Positions 32,234 through 43,535 of a stretch of DNA of 64,000 nucleotides are shown here, one piece after another. A program made the translations under genes and the position numbers. Within the stretch, counting starts at the first letter, position 1, and the number at the start of each line of letters is the position of its first letter. Below the pieces are notes generated by a model. The model was not told the DNA's origin. It ran no database searches and was given only the letters and a program-made list of their open reading frames with translations. The stretch spans positions 87,287,217 through 87,351,216 of the forward strand of contig NC_092804.1 of NCBI RefSeq assembly GCF_040954645.1, in the 5' to 3' direction. This DNA is from Diabrotica undecimpunctata. Taxonomy: Eukaryota > Arthropoda > Insecta > Coleoptera > Chrysomelidae.

Positions 32234-32265
<32 letters not shown>
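31520..32265 (+). repeat. TG-rich simple-sequence repeat, about 750 bp
   Basis: Long (TG)n runs alternate with imperfect TGTGCGGTGTG units. The Cys/Val-rich or His/Thr-rich ORFs in all frames are by-products of the repeat and not genes. The + strand is GT, the minus strand CA. Confidence 0.95.
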
Positions 32266-32267
<2 letters not shown>

Positions 32268-32814
32268 AGATTAATGGCCTTGGTTTAGACAATTAGCCAG
32301 CTCAAAATTTTATTAAAATTATCATATCCATAGATACAATTTCCTAGCTTTAGCTGATTTTAATAAATACTAATAATAACTCATACTAAATGCTAAAACT
32401 AAATACTAATACTAAATATTAATCCTGTAACCGTCACACCTTAAATTCATTGAAATAAAATTCTAAAAATTCGTGTTTTTTAAGCGACTATGAACGTATT
32501 GGTGGTGTTGGTATATGCAATTTTTCTATAAAAGGTGGAGTTTGAAAATGTTGCCCTCAAGTAACATTGTCCATTAATGGTATAATGAGAACGTTGCTCC
32601 AAATCAACAGTAATAGTTTGAGGTTAAAATTTTTGTATTGTGCAAACGAGGGATCACCACTAACAAAAATAATTTTTTTAGGCTAATATGTAAAAAAAAG
32701 TACAGAAATAAGCAAACATGAACAATACTTACTCAGTTACGAGAAAAAACGAAGAAAAAAATTTATCAAGAGTTATGAAAATAAAAAAAAAATCTTGGCC
32801 GATAGTCTCATGTC
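32266..32814. other. Gene-free intronic stretch
   Basis: No coding signal. It contains a local degenerate tandem of 'AAATACTAAT'-like units at about 32365-32425. Confidence 0.45.
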
Positions 32815-35680
32815 ACATTTTTGACACAGAATTGTCGTGTAGCCATTCTTGCAAAATCGGCATCTTCCTTTTGGTCCATAGATAGGCCATTGTCATACGT
32901 TGTCTTTCCTAGTGATGTCATGTGGTCGACTTTTCGTAGGAGTTACAATTTTTTTGACCGTCTCGTTCAGTGAAGGATGCCCCTTTTTTTATTTTACCTG
33001 TTTGGTAAAAAGATGCAGCTATATCCATTTTAAATTTTTTTAAAGGTATTGGTTTTACTTTTAGCTCAGCACAATGATGTTTATATACTAGCCAGGCTTT
33101 GACAACACACATATCTAATAGATATGTAAAAATACCATATTACCATCGTGTAGTCCTACTAGGGCTGCGGTATAATCCTAAAATATTCTATAATCCTAAA
33201 ATAATATCACACATTTGTTATCATGCATTTTACTAGAATTATCCCCTTGTGAGAGTCAGTAGGAGCCTCTAGGTCGCTTTTGCATAATTTTATCAGCTTC
33301 TAAGTCTGTCAGTTGTTCTCTAATGGACAACCGCCAATTCTATCTTTATTATATGTTCCTAAGCTCTGAATTCCAAAGTTAGTTTTTAAAAATGAAAGCA
33401 ATCGAAGGCTGCTAAAATAATTGTCAAAAAATACTACCGTCTCTTCTGGATTTGGAATGGTTTTACACAATGCAACAACAATACCGGAACCAACCTAAGA
33501 GGGTTTTCAGACGAGGATACTGTATGTGAAATACTGTATGCGAGATACAGAATTTGCGATGGCTGCTGTATCGGATTCACCGGCATGCTCGTCAGTATGA
33601 AAATAGTAGCAGTGCAGTGCGGTTATATTTTTGGATTATGGATGTAGAAGAGTGTGTTATGCTGTGGTACATATTAAATAAAAAGAAAAAGAAACTGGAA
33701 AGACGACGTAATTTGTGGGTTCATCCTATTGTAGAATTAAGAGAAACCAAGAGAACAAACCAAGAGAACGTATAATTTGCTGTATCAAGATTTATTGCAA
33801 GATCCATCGAAGTTTTTTAATTATTTTCGAATGTCTGTGAAGTCGTTTAAATTTTTGGAAATTCAATTGAGTAAAAAAGACACAACTATGCGTAAAAGTA
33901 TTTCATCAAAAGAACGGCTTTCTATGACTTTAAGTTAAAGTTAAAGTCTATGACTTAAATTTAAAATAAATCTGTGTACTTATCTCCAATTTGTAAATTG
34001 TTTACCTCGCCCTAAATAAAAAATAACCGTATTCCTTTCACAATAATGTTGTTTTATATTCGTTAAATAATCAAAATTCCAATTAGCAAACTTTTAAAAC
34101 TAAACTGTATACGTATGAAACAAAATACCTATGTATTTATAATAAAAACATGTTTATTTCTTACCATATTCATTTTGCTGTACTGCAGTCATGGCCTCAA
34201 AATTGTTGCACATTTGCTTAGAAATTTCGACCCAGCACTGCTGCTTTTTATTTCTATTGCAGTAATCTGGCGATGCTGTATCCCATAGACAGGGATTTGA
34301 TTGTACCAAACAAATAAATTTGTCATTATCAAATACAGCACGCTCCATTATTTAACTATATTCAGAAAACACCTTCTTTCTTTCGTTGCTCATTCACAAT
34401 TATTCGACAGAAAATCGCGCGTCTATGGAATGTGGTGCAAAAGTATTCGTGTCTCAAAGCGTTCATTTAACGTAATGTTTCTTCTGTATCTGGCATACGC
34501 ATTCAGTCGTCGGCGACAGGAATGTCTGAGATACTGAATTCGGTATCTCGCATACTGTATCCCTCGCGCGTCTCGTGTGAAAAGCTTCATTTGAGTCTAT
34601 GTAATATCTGCGTCTCAGATACGCGTATCTCGGATACAGTATCCTCGTCTGAAAGGGGGAACTCTTTTTCTACACCTGTCAATTCGTTAGAGGTATCTTT
34701 TAACTGATCAAACGTAAACGCACCCTGATAAGCTATGAAGTCTGTGATGATGCCAGAAACAGTTGCTTTTATAAACAATTTGAAACCCCATTTGAGTTGT
34801 TTATTTTTTATATATTGTCTACGATTCCCTGCAAACGTGCCTTTGTAAGGAATCATAGTCTCATCCACAGAATATTTATTGCCAATGTGGAACTTCTGAC
34901 AATTTGTTCAAATTTTTTCTATTAAAGGCCTTATTTTGAAAAATCGGTCTTTAGTATTTTGGGATAATTAAGAATTATCAGCAAAATGTAAGTACCTAAT
35001 TTTAGTAAAACGTCGTAAAGGCATAATACCTGCTATTTTGTCAATTTGAGTATTCCTGGCCCAATAATCACTTATAGCAGGCAACTTTATAATGCTCATA
35101 GTAAAAGTTATGGAAATATATTGTGTAAGTTCTGCATTAGTTAGTTGTAGAGAGGAACCTGTTTTTTCAGTCGAATAAATATTAGTTTGGTGCACAATAT
35201 CAGCCATTATGTCCAAGGAGAAAAACTGTGAAATATTCCAGTGGTCATAAAATTTCAGTTATTTCAGATGGATGTAAATCTGGAACATCATTTGTACGTA
35301 TGTCTTATGACCAAGAATATGTTACTACGGGTTTCTTTCCTTTTTTCATTTTCTTGAGTTGTGGCTCTTCCAAAGCTATTTCTTTCTGTTCAATATCAGA
35401 TTCTTCTATTACTAACTCCATTTATTTAGTTCTATTTATTCGCATTTCATAATATTCATCTCCCGAATCTGCAGTTAAATATTTATTAAAATGCATACCT
35501 TCGACGTCCTCATCATCAGATACACTTTCTGTATCTGATAAACCTGCCCTAGAAGGAACTACATAGCTCTGTTTTTTTTTTTTTTCATAAAACGTAAGAG
35601 GAGGGATATCCATATTTCTGAAAAGAAAATTGATTTTAGTACCATTACCACTTAGCGTCAACGTTGATTCTAAGCAACAT
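32815..35680 (-). pseudogene. piggyBac-type transposase, decayed and interrupted
   Basis: Minus-strand order: an acidic N-terminus with 'DTESVSDDEDVEG' (35661-35422), 'ITFTMSIIKLPAISDYWARN' (35216-34968), and the catalytic region 'MDETMIPYKGTFAGNRRQYI' and 'KLFIKATVSGIITDF' (34868-34670). After a 1.15-kb insertion come the C-terminal part (33112-32918) and a Cys-rich end near 32830. 'DE.M.P.KG' carries the first catalytic Asp of piggyBac DDD transposases. Frameshifts throughout; TTAA target sites and TIRs were not located. Confidence 0.75.
33504..34655. mobile_element. PIF/Harbinger deletion derivative inserted in piggyBac
   Basis: Inverted ends 'TTTCAGACGAGGATACTGTA' lie at 33504-33525 and 34634-34655. 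Inside, the + strand encodes the N-terminal part of a HARBI1-like transposase ('RRRNLWVHPIVELRE', then 'FFNYFRMSVKSFKFL' at 33810). The minus strand encodes the start of a MADF protein ('FICLVQSNPCLWDTASPDYC', 34348-34154). The catalytic part is deleted. This is the same two-gene plan as the element at 43355-46067 but a different family, since the TIRs differ. Confidence 0.75.
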
Positions 35681-36289
35681 ACTTTTTAGGTGAAGTGTTT
35701 GCTAAAACTCCTCAAAATAGAAAGTAACTGTATCTTTTAGATTATAAATACACCTTTCCTAAATGTATTCTGAAAATATTACAGCAAAATACCTGTTTTT
35801 ACTTACCGATTTGTTTATATTTAACTGTCAACTTCTGAACAACAACACTGCTGTGAATACATTCACAGTCGAACTGATGTTTACTAAGTTAAAATATTTT
35901 CATACAGGTGGCGCACATACCGGAACCATAGACGAACGGTTGTCGCTTGCATACCACACCGTCCTACTGTGGTCAAATTCGACTTATACGGAATTTTTTT
36001 TTCACTACACTAAGACCTAAGCCCGATTCACCTCGGAGCCCATTTTGTGCTTTGTTTTATATATATTTTTATTATTTTTTATTTGTATATTTTGTTTTAT
36101 TTTATTTACTTTTAATTGTATATAATTATTTTATTCTTATTTATTTTTTATTTTTTTTTATTTATTTTTTTTTTGTTTTTTTTTAATATCAATTTCCAAT
36201 TTTTTTGGATGGTTATAAACAATTTTATAGAAATTTATATTACGTGTAGGTACATAGAATGGCATTTAAATTGGTGGGGAGAGATTTTG
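35681..36289. other. Gene-free stretch with T-rich tract
   Basis: Contains a 130-bp T-rich low-complexity tract (about 36055-36190). No gene recognised. Confidence 0.5.
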
Positions 36290-37030
36290 AGGGCAGTTTG
36301 TAGATTTTTTATAACATTTGGTTTAGCATCTGGAACACTATCAAAAATCACATGCTCTAATGTACCCAACTCTCAGCAAGTGCAGTTTTGAGAATTGACC
36401 AACCCTAGTTTATTTTTGTGTGATGGATATAAACCATGTTTGTTCCTTGCTTAAGGTCTTAATGAAGTGTCGATTTGTAATACGGTAAAACCACGGTTTT
36501 CTATGAATTTTTGGTTGGATATCATAGAATCTTTTAATGAGATGTCATTCCTGTTGCCACTCTTCAATTTGTTTTTTCTTAAACCATTGTCGTAGATTAG
36601 TGACTGGCAATAATGGTTGTTCTATCATTTCCCCTGTTGTAGTAGCATCCTTTGCTAGTCTACCCACTATTTAATTTCCGTTAATTCGATAATGCGCCTT
36701 AATCCAAACCAAAGAAATTTGTTTACCTTAATTCGTAAGTGACTGGACCCCTTCTAAAATTCTTATAATCACTACCGATGAAGAGCTTGATAATTTAGTT
36801 TGTATTATTCTGTCTACCGAACTTTTGCTATTAATATAACAAACTTACTCTTGTGATGGGCATTAATATACCTCTAAGCCTGAAGAATTGCAATGAGCTC
36901 TGCAGTGTAAATAGACATTTTACTTTGAATTAGTAAGTTTGAATTTTTTGGATATATTTTGATTTGAATGGTAAAAGCGCATCCAGCGGATTCGTCAAAT
37001 TTTGATCCATCTGTATAAATACAATCTGAC
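36290..37030 (-). pseudogene. LINE 3' part with RNase H domain, decayed
   Basis: On the minus strand from about 37020 the translation gives 'CIYTDGSKFDESAGCAF' and 'SIYTAELIAILQA', the first two active-site motifs (D and E) of LINE RNase H. A degraded 'GRLAKDATT'-like end follows near 36650, and then a tail with 'CELGTLEHVIFD' near 36350. This RNase H plus tail order is found in I/Jockey-type LINEs. Several stops; 5' part missing. Confidence 0.65.
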
Positions 37031-37918
37031 TCTTTTTAAATATACAATCTGACATCTTTTTAGAATTGTTTGGCAAATAAACGCATTTATATTAAATGTA
37101 TTTACATGTTATTTACTATTTAGATAATAGTAAGGGACATGTACATCTACTAGGCTATAATCGCAATTATAGGAGGGAAGGATATCATTTCTGTAAAACT
37201 CGCTACTAAATTGAATTAAAATCCACAAGGAAAATAAATTCCTGCAGCCGGCTGTATACGATGTATCACAAAAGAGGTTTAAATCTTTGTATGTAGGTAT
37301 ATTTAAAAAGCCCTTAGAAGGGCTACATCAAAAAATACAAACGTTTTCGGAATAATAATTCCATAATCAGGTTAAAAGCAGGTTAACATGCCTGAGCCAC
37401 CAAAATATTAGGGTAAAACCCTTTACAAAAATTAAAGTTACCAAAAAATGTACATGTTCTTGTTAAAAATGAATAATGTTTAATATTTTATTAGATTTAA
37501 CTTCAGGCAACATATAACCATGCCTCACGTGAGTACCAGCGTCTGGAGGGTAGACCTCTTCAAACGGACTTCAGCTGGTAACTTGTCTTTTTGTGTATCT
37601 TGACAGTAAATGTCTTTTTGTGTATCAACAAAGCGTCGGAGACTTTTTGAAAAAGGGCTAACTCTGGATTTAAGGGTCGTAGAACATTATGTTTTATTTT
37701 AATTCGTGTAAAAATGTCAACATGGCGAATAAAAAAGAACAGCTTCCTACATGATACTGCGTCTTGCGTCGATTGAGTTATTTTAATTTTTTAGTATAAG
37801 TATAAATGATTTAATTCCATAAAATACGCCTTTTTCTTCAATTGCTACCAGCTGATATCATGTGAATCATTTTTATTTTCAATTATGAACTTAAAAGGAC
37901 CTGTATCGGTTTGTAAAT
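37031..37918. other. Non-coding intronic stretch with a hammerhead-like hairpin
   Basis: No ORF. Contains the hairpin AAGCCCTT/AAGGGCTT around 37308-37325 and the hammerhead-like core described separately. 'GTCTTTTTGTGTATC' is duplicated near 37585 and 37612. Confidence 0.4.
37345..37370 (-). ncRNA. Hammerhead-like core, degenerate
   Basis: On the minus strand CUGAUUA is followed by a stem (GGAAU/AUUCC with a UAUU loop) and GAAA. One base of the invariant CUGAUGA core is changed, and neither a pairing stem I nor a cleavage site was identified. It may be a remnant of another PLE or retrozyme family. Confidence 0.35.
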
Positions 37919-38235
37919 TCTTCTTCTTAGAGTGCTGTCTCCCTACGGAGGTTGGCAATCATAATGGCTATTTTTATTTTTGAGCTTGCTGCTCTAAACA
38001 ATTCAATCGATCTGCATTGATACCAATCACTTAGATTCTTCAACCATGAGTTCTGCCTTCGGCCAACAGATCTTCTCCCTTTAATCTTTTCCTGTATGAT
38101 GAGTCTCAAAATTTCATATTTTGGTGCCCTCATTACATGGCCTAGGTATTCAAGTTTTCTGGTTTGTATAGTGATGATTAGTTCTGTTTCTTTACCAACC
38201 ATCTCCAGTACTTCTTTATTTGTATTTCTATCAGT
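37919..38235 (-). mobile_element. LINE 3'-end fragment with GAAGAAG tail
   Basis: Minus-strand frame 38202-37927 encodes 'MVGKETELIITIQTRKLEYL', 'GHVMRAPKYEILRLIIQEKI' and 'AIMIANLRRE', and ends in AAGAAGAAG at 37919. It is the best preserved of the three such tails in the window. Confidence 0.75.
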
Positions 38236-38603
38236 CCATGATATTTATTGATTTGTAAATATGTATAGTTAATTCGAGTATTAATGGTGTTTAAACCGGT
38301 CAAGTTTTTGTTTGCCATAGATAAATTGTCTTTTTCAGGTGAAATATATTTATTTTTATCTATTTTATTGTCTTTATTTGTTAAATTTATGAAAAAATCT
38401 CCTATATTAACCTGATTGGTACTTACGTTTGGGATGCTCTTACTATTTTTATTTATATATATATTATTATTACTTAAAACCTCTGATGTTATCTCCATTT
38501 GATACTGCTGTTCTGAGGAAAACCTATAGAATCCGTCCTCTCCCGGATCGGGTGGATCACCGTCCCGATGTCCGCTCATCTCAAAAACAATCACTTCAAT
38601 CAC
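38178..38603 (-). pseudogene. Possible LINE ORF1 N-terminal fragment joined to the LINE tail
   Basis: The minus-strand frame starts 'MSGHRDGDPPDPGEDGFY' (about 38576) and continues Asn/Lys-rich, without zinc knuckles. Proline-Asp-rich starts like this occur in ORF1 proteins of insect LINEs. It runs directly into the LINE 3' fragment at about 38235, so an internally deleted LINE or two abutting fragments are both possible. Confidence 0.4.
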
Positions 38604-38879
38604 TTAAACTGTCTCTTTTTAAACTAAAACTATAAACTACCTTAAACTATGATATCGTAGCACTGTTATCGTTAGCGATAGTAAAACACGTCTGTACACT
38701 TCGAAATACGAATCATAACTGTTCTACTACTTAATAAATCTTTAAAAATTCACGAGGAAAGTGTATTTCCACTTTGACAGTTTTTTGACGTATCTGACAA
38801 ATAAATGTTAGAGTAATTATGGTAGAATTCGCTTTGTTTCAGTCTTAAAATAAAAATAAATTTCCATTTTGCATTTCAG

Positions 38880-38996
38880 TGTCCAAGTGAATGGTTCCAT
38901 TATCCTTGTGTTGGCATAACAGCCCCCCCTAAAGGAAAGTGGTATTGTCCTCAGTGTACTGCATCAATGAAACGAAGAGGTGGAAGAAAGAACTAA
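38880..38996 (+). CDS. ING3: ING3-like gene, last coding exon (second half of PHD finger)
   Basis: Acceptor TTTCAG before 38880, phase 0, stop TAA at 38994-38996. Encodes '[20 protein letters not shown]' and '[18 protein letters not shown]', completing the C4HC3 PHD finger and the short basic C-terminus typical of ING3. With the two upstream exons the last ~168 residues of the protein are covered, free of frameshifts or stops, so the host gene appears functional despite the TE load of its intron. Confidence 0.92.
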   Translation, partial: CPSEWFHYPCVGITAPPKGKWYCPQCTASMKRRGGRKN

Positions 38997-39199
38997 TCTT
39001 TTTTCGCTACTAGTACCTAGATAAATGCGTTTTATTGGATATTATTGTTTGATTTTAGAAAGGAGAAACCTAACATTTTAGAACAATATTTGTAATTGTT
39101 CGTATATTGCAAACATTTATTTAACACGTAGGTCACAGTATCAATAAGTAAATTGGTTTTTCCCATAATTTAATAAATTGTGAAAATGCGCCTTGTGTC

Positions 39200-39205
39200 A
39201 ATAAA
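39200..39205 (+). terminator. ING3 poly(A) signal
   Basis: AATAAA about 200 bp after the ING3 stop, followed within 10 bases by a T-rich stretch; the probable 3' end of the transcript. Confidence 0.6.
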
Positions 39206-39225
39206 GAATTTTTTTTAACTTATTT

Positions 39226-39231
<6 letters not shown>

Positions 39232-39284
<53 letters not shown>
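39232..39284. repeat. (TA)n microsatellite
   Basis: Perfect TA run just downstream of the ING3 3' UTR. Confidence 0.95.
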
Positions 39285-39288
<4 letters not shown>

Positions 39289-39982
39289 CCGCTATCATTT
39301 TGAACTCTTTTCACTTTGCAGTAATTTAGCATCACCAAGAAATGCTATTATATTATTTTTTAATTATAAGTCGTGTATATTCGTTTAGTGTATCTTTTTA
39401 GTCTTGACACTTGTCGGTTTTTCAATACTTCGATTTTAATTTTTTACACTTAACAGACCTCTATACGTAAAATCGTTGTTTTTTATATTAATACAGTATC
39501 GATAGATGTTGCCAAAATATATATTTACCTATATTTATAAACACGCTAGGTACATAATATCGATACTATAGTATAAATTCTCAATTTGGAAGAGTGATGT
39601 CATCGTTTGAAGGCGGTGAAGTGGGGAAAGACGTATGAAAATTCAGTGGCGTACACTCGCTTTTATTTCAGTGTTAATTGTATTATATTTTTAAATATTG
39701 TTTGTTCGAAATAAGTCACAATATATTTATTTACAGGTTTTTACTGACGTTTCGATCTCTTTTTCAGACCTTGTTCAAAGATATAAATGATAGTTATATT
39801 TATTTTATTATAATATATTCATATAATCTTATATTATTTATTTTCTAACTTTGAGAACGGTCCCTGGAATACAGAAGAAACAGTGAATTAAACATGTAAA
39901 TAGATATATTGTGGATTATTTCCATTTTCCCTTGAAATGCCACAAGCAAAAAGCTATAAAAAAATAAATATAACTATTTTCG

Positions 39983-41381
39983 CTATTTAAATCTGAATGC
40001 AGTGCTGCTATCGCTGTCATTATTTTCACCTGGTGTAATTATAATTGGCTCTAGTAAAACTTCGATATGAGTGTCAAGTTCCCGTATACGATGTCCTTCT
40101 TTAATTATGTGGCCTATACATTTAGCCCATTTCTCTGGAGTTACATGGAGGATTGCTTGAATCAAAAGTTCGTTAACTTCGTTTAATTTGAACGTTTTGT
40201 TATTGCGTGTTACTTCTCGTTTCCTTGTGCCCAGATAAGTTCAATGGGATTAAGTTCGCAATGATAAGGTGGTAGCCGCAAAACTTTGACACCATAACCT
40301 TTTGCGGTTTCATCCACAGCATATTTAAGATATTCACTTTTCCTTAACCGTGCAATGTCAAGTAGCTGAATTTTGAGCATTGATTCTTCGTATGCAATCC
40401 CCTTTTCTGTAAGCCATTCTTGAATTCTCCCTTTCCGCTATGCCGTCGTCGGTAATTGTTCTAGTCTGCGGCTATAATATGGCGCATTGTCCATAATAAC
40501 CACAGACCCAGGTTCCAATTTTGGTAAGATTCTCTTAAACCAGCGCTCAAATACTTCGGAAGTCATTTCTTCATGATAATCACCTGTTTTTTTTTTCGAT
40601 TCAAATTGAAGCAAACCATTATCAAGGAACCCTGTATCACTGCCTATATGGGTGATGATTAAACGCCGTCGCCACTGATCGTCGTCGCCGCGCCGTCCCT
40701 TTCCTGATCCTAATCCTGTAGACCAGCCTTCTATAAATGCTTCGCGTTTACTTTTGAAATTTAAATCTTGCCAAACTTTTCCAACTGTATGACCTTCGTT
40801 AATCCAGGTTTCATCCAAATAATATATTTTGCGTCCAGTGCTGCGAATTTTGCGTATTTCTTCTAAATATTTTCTTCTCCATAGAATAATTTTATTTATA
40901 ATAGGGTACTTTTTCTGTTGCGTCTTACATATCGAAAGTTCATTTCGCGCATGGTCCTGATTAAGACTCTACGAGATATCTTGGGTAAGGAGCCATCGTT
41001 TTCGAGCTCTCGAGAAATTTTTTTCAGTGTTGGAATTTCACTCCGAAAATAAAATGAATGTTTCGTCATCCAAAACAATGCTTTTCCTACCTCTAGTTTC
41101 CCTTTTTCTTGCTTTTTATTTTCCGATGTATTTTTAAGTACACGATAAATACAGCTAACGGATACTTTTGTTAAACTGCTACAAATGTCAACCGCTTGGC
41201 TAACATTTAATGCCATTTTTCTGCCGACAATTCCTTCATAAACATTTCGTATCATTACCTTCTCTTCGGACGTTAACATTTTCCGTCTCTTGCGGCTTTT
41301 CATTTTTGGAATCAACATCAGAATTTGGCTGTCTTCTCTTGAAACAACTTGGTTTTTCGTCCATTGTATTTCAATAATCAC
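39983..41381 (-). pseudogene. IS630/Tc1/mariner-type transposase with frameshifts
   Basis: The first frame (41381-40896) has a helix-turn-helix-like N-terminus ('TSEEKVMIRNVYEG', 'SVSCIYRVLKN') and ends at a frame break. The second (40818-40438) begins at the first catalytic Asp, 'MDETWINEGHTVGKVW', and includes the second, 'VVIMDNAPYYSRR'. After another break 'LPPYHCELNPIELIWAQ' (about 40290-40220) supplies the third acidic residue (Glu). The DDE set is thus recognisable, but at least two frameshifts inactivate the gene. It is a divergent family of the superfamily. Confidence 0.75.
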
Positions 41382-41720
41382 AGAATATAACTAAAAATTC
41401 ACTACAAACCAAAACTCCAATAAAAGTCAAATCAAATAATCACAGAATATAACTAAAAATTCACAATAAACCAAAACTCCAATAAAACTCAAATCAAATA
41501 ATCACACAATAGAACTAAAACCTTACTATAAACCAAAACTCCAATAAAACTCAAATCAAATAGACATAGAATAAAACTAAAAATTTACTATAAATCAAAA
41601 TTCCAATAAAACTCAAATCAAATAATCACAGAATATAACTAAAACTTCACTATAAACCAAAACTCCAATAAAACTCAAACCAAATAATCACACAATATAA
41701 CTAAAAATTTACTATAAAAC
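41376..41720. repeat. 62-bp minisatellite, about 5.6 copies
   Basis: The unit (containing 'AATAATCACAGAATATAACT' and 'CAAAACTCCAATAAAACTCA') recurs at exactly 62-bp steps (marker C at 41379, 41441, 41503, 41565, 41627, 41689) with a few substitutions per copy. It starts at the 5' end of the transposase ORF and lies in its presumed promoter region. Confidence 0.93.
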
Positions 41721-42351
41721 GACAAACTATAACACTCGTATTATCAATAACACGTTTTATTAATAACACAAACTTCTCACATAAAATATACTAACAAAAT
41801 GCAACACATTCACTACCCTCAGAAACGCCAATGTAAATAAACGATTATTGATTTCTTGATCGGCACTTGCTCGGCCATAAAATAACAAAAACGAGTTTTA
41901 CGGCTATCTGTGGGTCGGAATTGTAGATCGGACTTCCGTCGCCCAAAGTTGCCAAACGATTGAAAAATAATGTTTTAAAATATCAATTTTTATTTTATAA
42001 ATTTAAATATGGAACGAAACGGAACATATAAATAAAATTTATTTTATTACAATTTTATGCTTAATTTTTACTATTGAAAAAGTCGTTATCGTGGAAGAAT
42101 ACAGGTTTTGTATAACCATAATTACTACTTGTGAACAAGAATTGGCTACACTGTACGACAACTCCTGGTCAAGTCTTCTATAGTGAAGCACAAATAAATA
42201 TACTAATTTATTATATTCTGTAATTTTTTATGAGAAAACGCGAATTTCAATTAAGAAAACGGGTAGTTTTCGAGGGCCGCTGTGTACATTTAAATTTGAG
42301 GATATCCGGCGTTTAAACGATGAAATCACTCTTCTAAATTGAAGATTTATA

Positions 42352-42874
42352 GTATATATAAACGTATAATTTTTTATTTATAATTATAAAATTTGTAATA
42401 TTGTTCCCAAAGTTAAAAATACGTATAGAAGAATAAAAAAAAAATAAAAACTTTACATGAATGAATAACTGAAACTAATTTACACCTAGTTTTTCGTAAA
42501 ACAGCTTTTGAAAAATTTTGATTTTTATTTTTTGAGTGTAACTGGTCGTGGGGGTTCCAACATTTCTTTATTTGCAAATGCCCCTTGCGAACTCCAGCAT
42601 ATTATAGTAATTTCTATAATAATGTAATATTCCTATACAGTAATTCCTATAAAAATGTTGGATAATCATATAATGTTTATTAGATTGCTTCCATCAGGAG
42701 TTCCATATAGTGGAACTCTAGGGGTAGTTTACCCCCTGCATGTGGTTGATTAACTCGAACTCACTGGATACTCATAATTACTTTATTGGTTCTCTAAGTA
42801 CAATAAGAGAGAGAGTACCCAGTTGACGGATGACAACACTAGCTTCGACTGTTAACTCTTCATGATCTACTCCC
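42352..42874. other. Gene-free stretch with short palindromes
   Basis: AGTTCCATATAGTGGAACT near 42699-42717 is a near-perfect palindrome. No ORF recognised. Confidence 0.45.
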
Positions 42875-43165
42875 GCTATTTTCCAGGTATTTAACTCACG
42901 TGCGTTTGTTTATGCATTCATGTTTTTCTAATACAATTTGTACACGGTATTAAATAAGCTTTTGATTACATTGCAAATTTCACTAGGTCAGCGTCTCGGT
43001 AATGTTCTAGTTACACCGATATTTTCAATGTCATAAACAAAAAATCGCATTGAGCAATAAGCAATGATTAATATTATTAAAAGCATTTTAAATTTTTAAA
43101 CTGAATTGGGTTACTTAGATCTGATTTCTGGATGCTTAATTAAATCCCGTTACATCCCTATCCCT
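42875..43165. repeat. Long inverted repeat, left arm
   Basis: About 250-290 bp matching 46497-46735 in inverted orientation, with gaps. Shared blocks include 'TATTTAACTCACGTGCGTTT', 'AAGCTTTTGATTACATTGCA', 'GATATTTTCAATGTCATAAA' and 'TTAATTAAATCCCGTTACA'. It may be one terminus of a DNA transposon. Confidence 0.75.
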
Positions 43166-43535
43166 CAGAAGAAAAATTTTCTGAGTGCTGTTCGTTTTCA
43201 ATTAATTACAAAAACTGTTTTTACTCTTCTTACTTAATATATACAAATTTTTAGTACATATTTCCTTATATTTAGTAGCAAAAAAAAATTTTCAATATCA
43301 ATAATTCTTCCAGTTTTCACATATCACCTAATTCACTGTGTTTCTGGACTGTAAAGCTGGCCACTCACTTGCGGATATCGAAGAGGCGATGGCATGCAGG
43401 CCGCGACTGAAGGCCGTTATCGAAAACCGACACACACGAGATGAGGTCGTTATCCGACGACCATTTCCTTCAGTTAAAAATCTCTATGAAATCGCAACTC
43501 TTCACCATACACAGTGCAGTTATCGAAGAGAAAAC

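Larger units (their letters stand above)
39572..42351 (-). mobile_element. Tc1/mariner-superfamily DNA transposon, about 2.78 kb
   Basis: Terminal inverted repeats of about 43 bp, roughly 80% identical, lie at 39572-39614 and 42309-42351; both share 'AGAGTGAT.TCATCGTTT'. Each outer edge starts TATAAAT, so the target TA fits this superfamily. Inside are a broken minus-strand transposase and, near its 5' end, a 62-bp tandem repeat. The element lies in DNA downstream of ING3. Confidence 0.75.

Noticed and set aside
31437..32288. Several Cys/Val-rich and His/Thr-rich ORFs up to 165 codons
   Set aside because: By-products of the TG/CA simple repeat in different frames; no biased codon use or motif.
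35763..36391. Phe/Tyr/Ile-rich ORFs near the T-rich tract
   Set aside because: Low-complexity T-rich DNA translates to hydrophobic runs in any frame; no membrane-protein features beyond that.
37308..37325. AAGCCCTT/AAGGGCTT hairpin considered as a Helitron 3' end
   Set aside because: No CTRR terminus follows within the expected distance and no Helitron protein is present.
38178..38603. Host gene candidate starting MSGHRDGDPPDPG
   Set aside because: It runs straight into a LINE 3' end and has LINE ORF1-like composition; no splice structure.
39737..39790. 'GACGTTTCGATCTC' block that on the minus strand reads CUGAAAAAGAG...GAAACGUC
   Set aside because: Resembles PLE/hammerhead tails, but the CUGAUGA core is absent and no stem I could be drawn.
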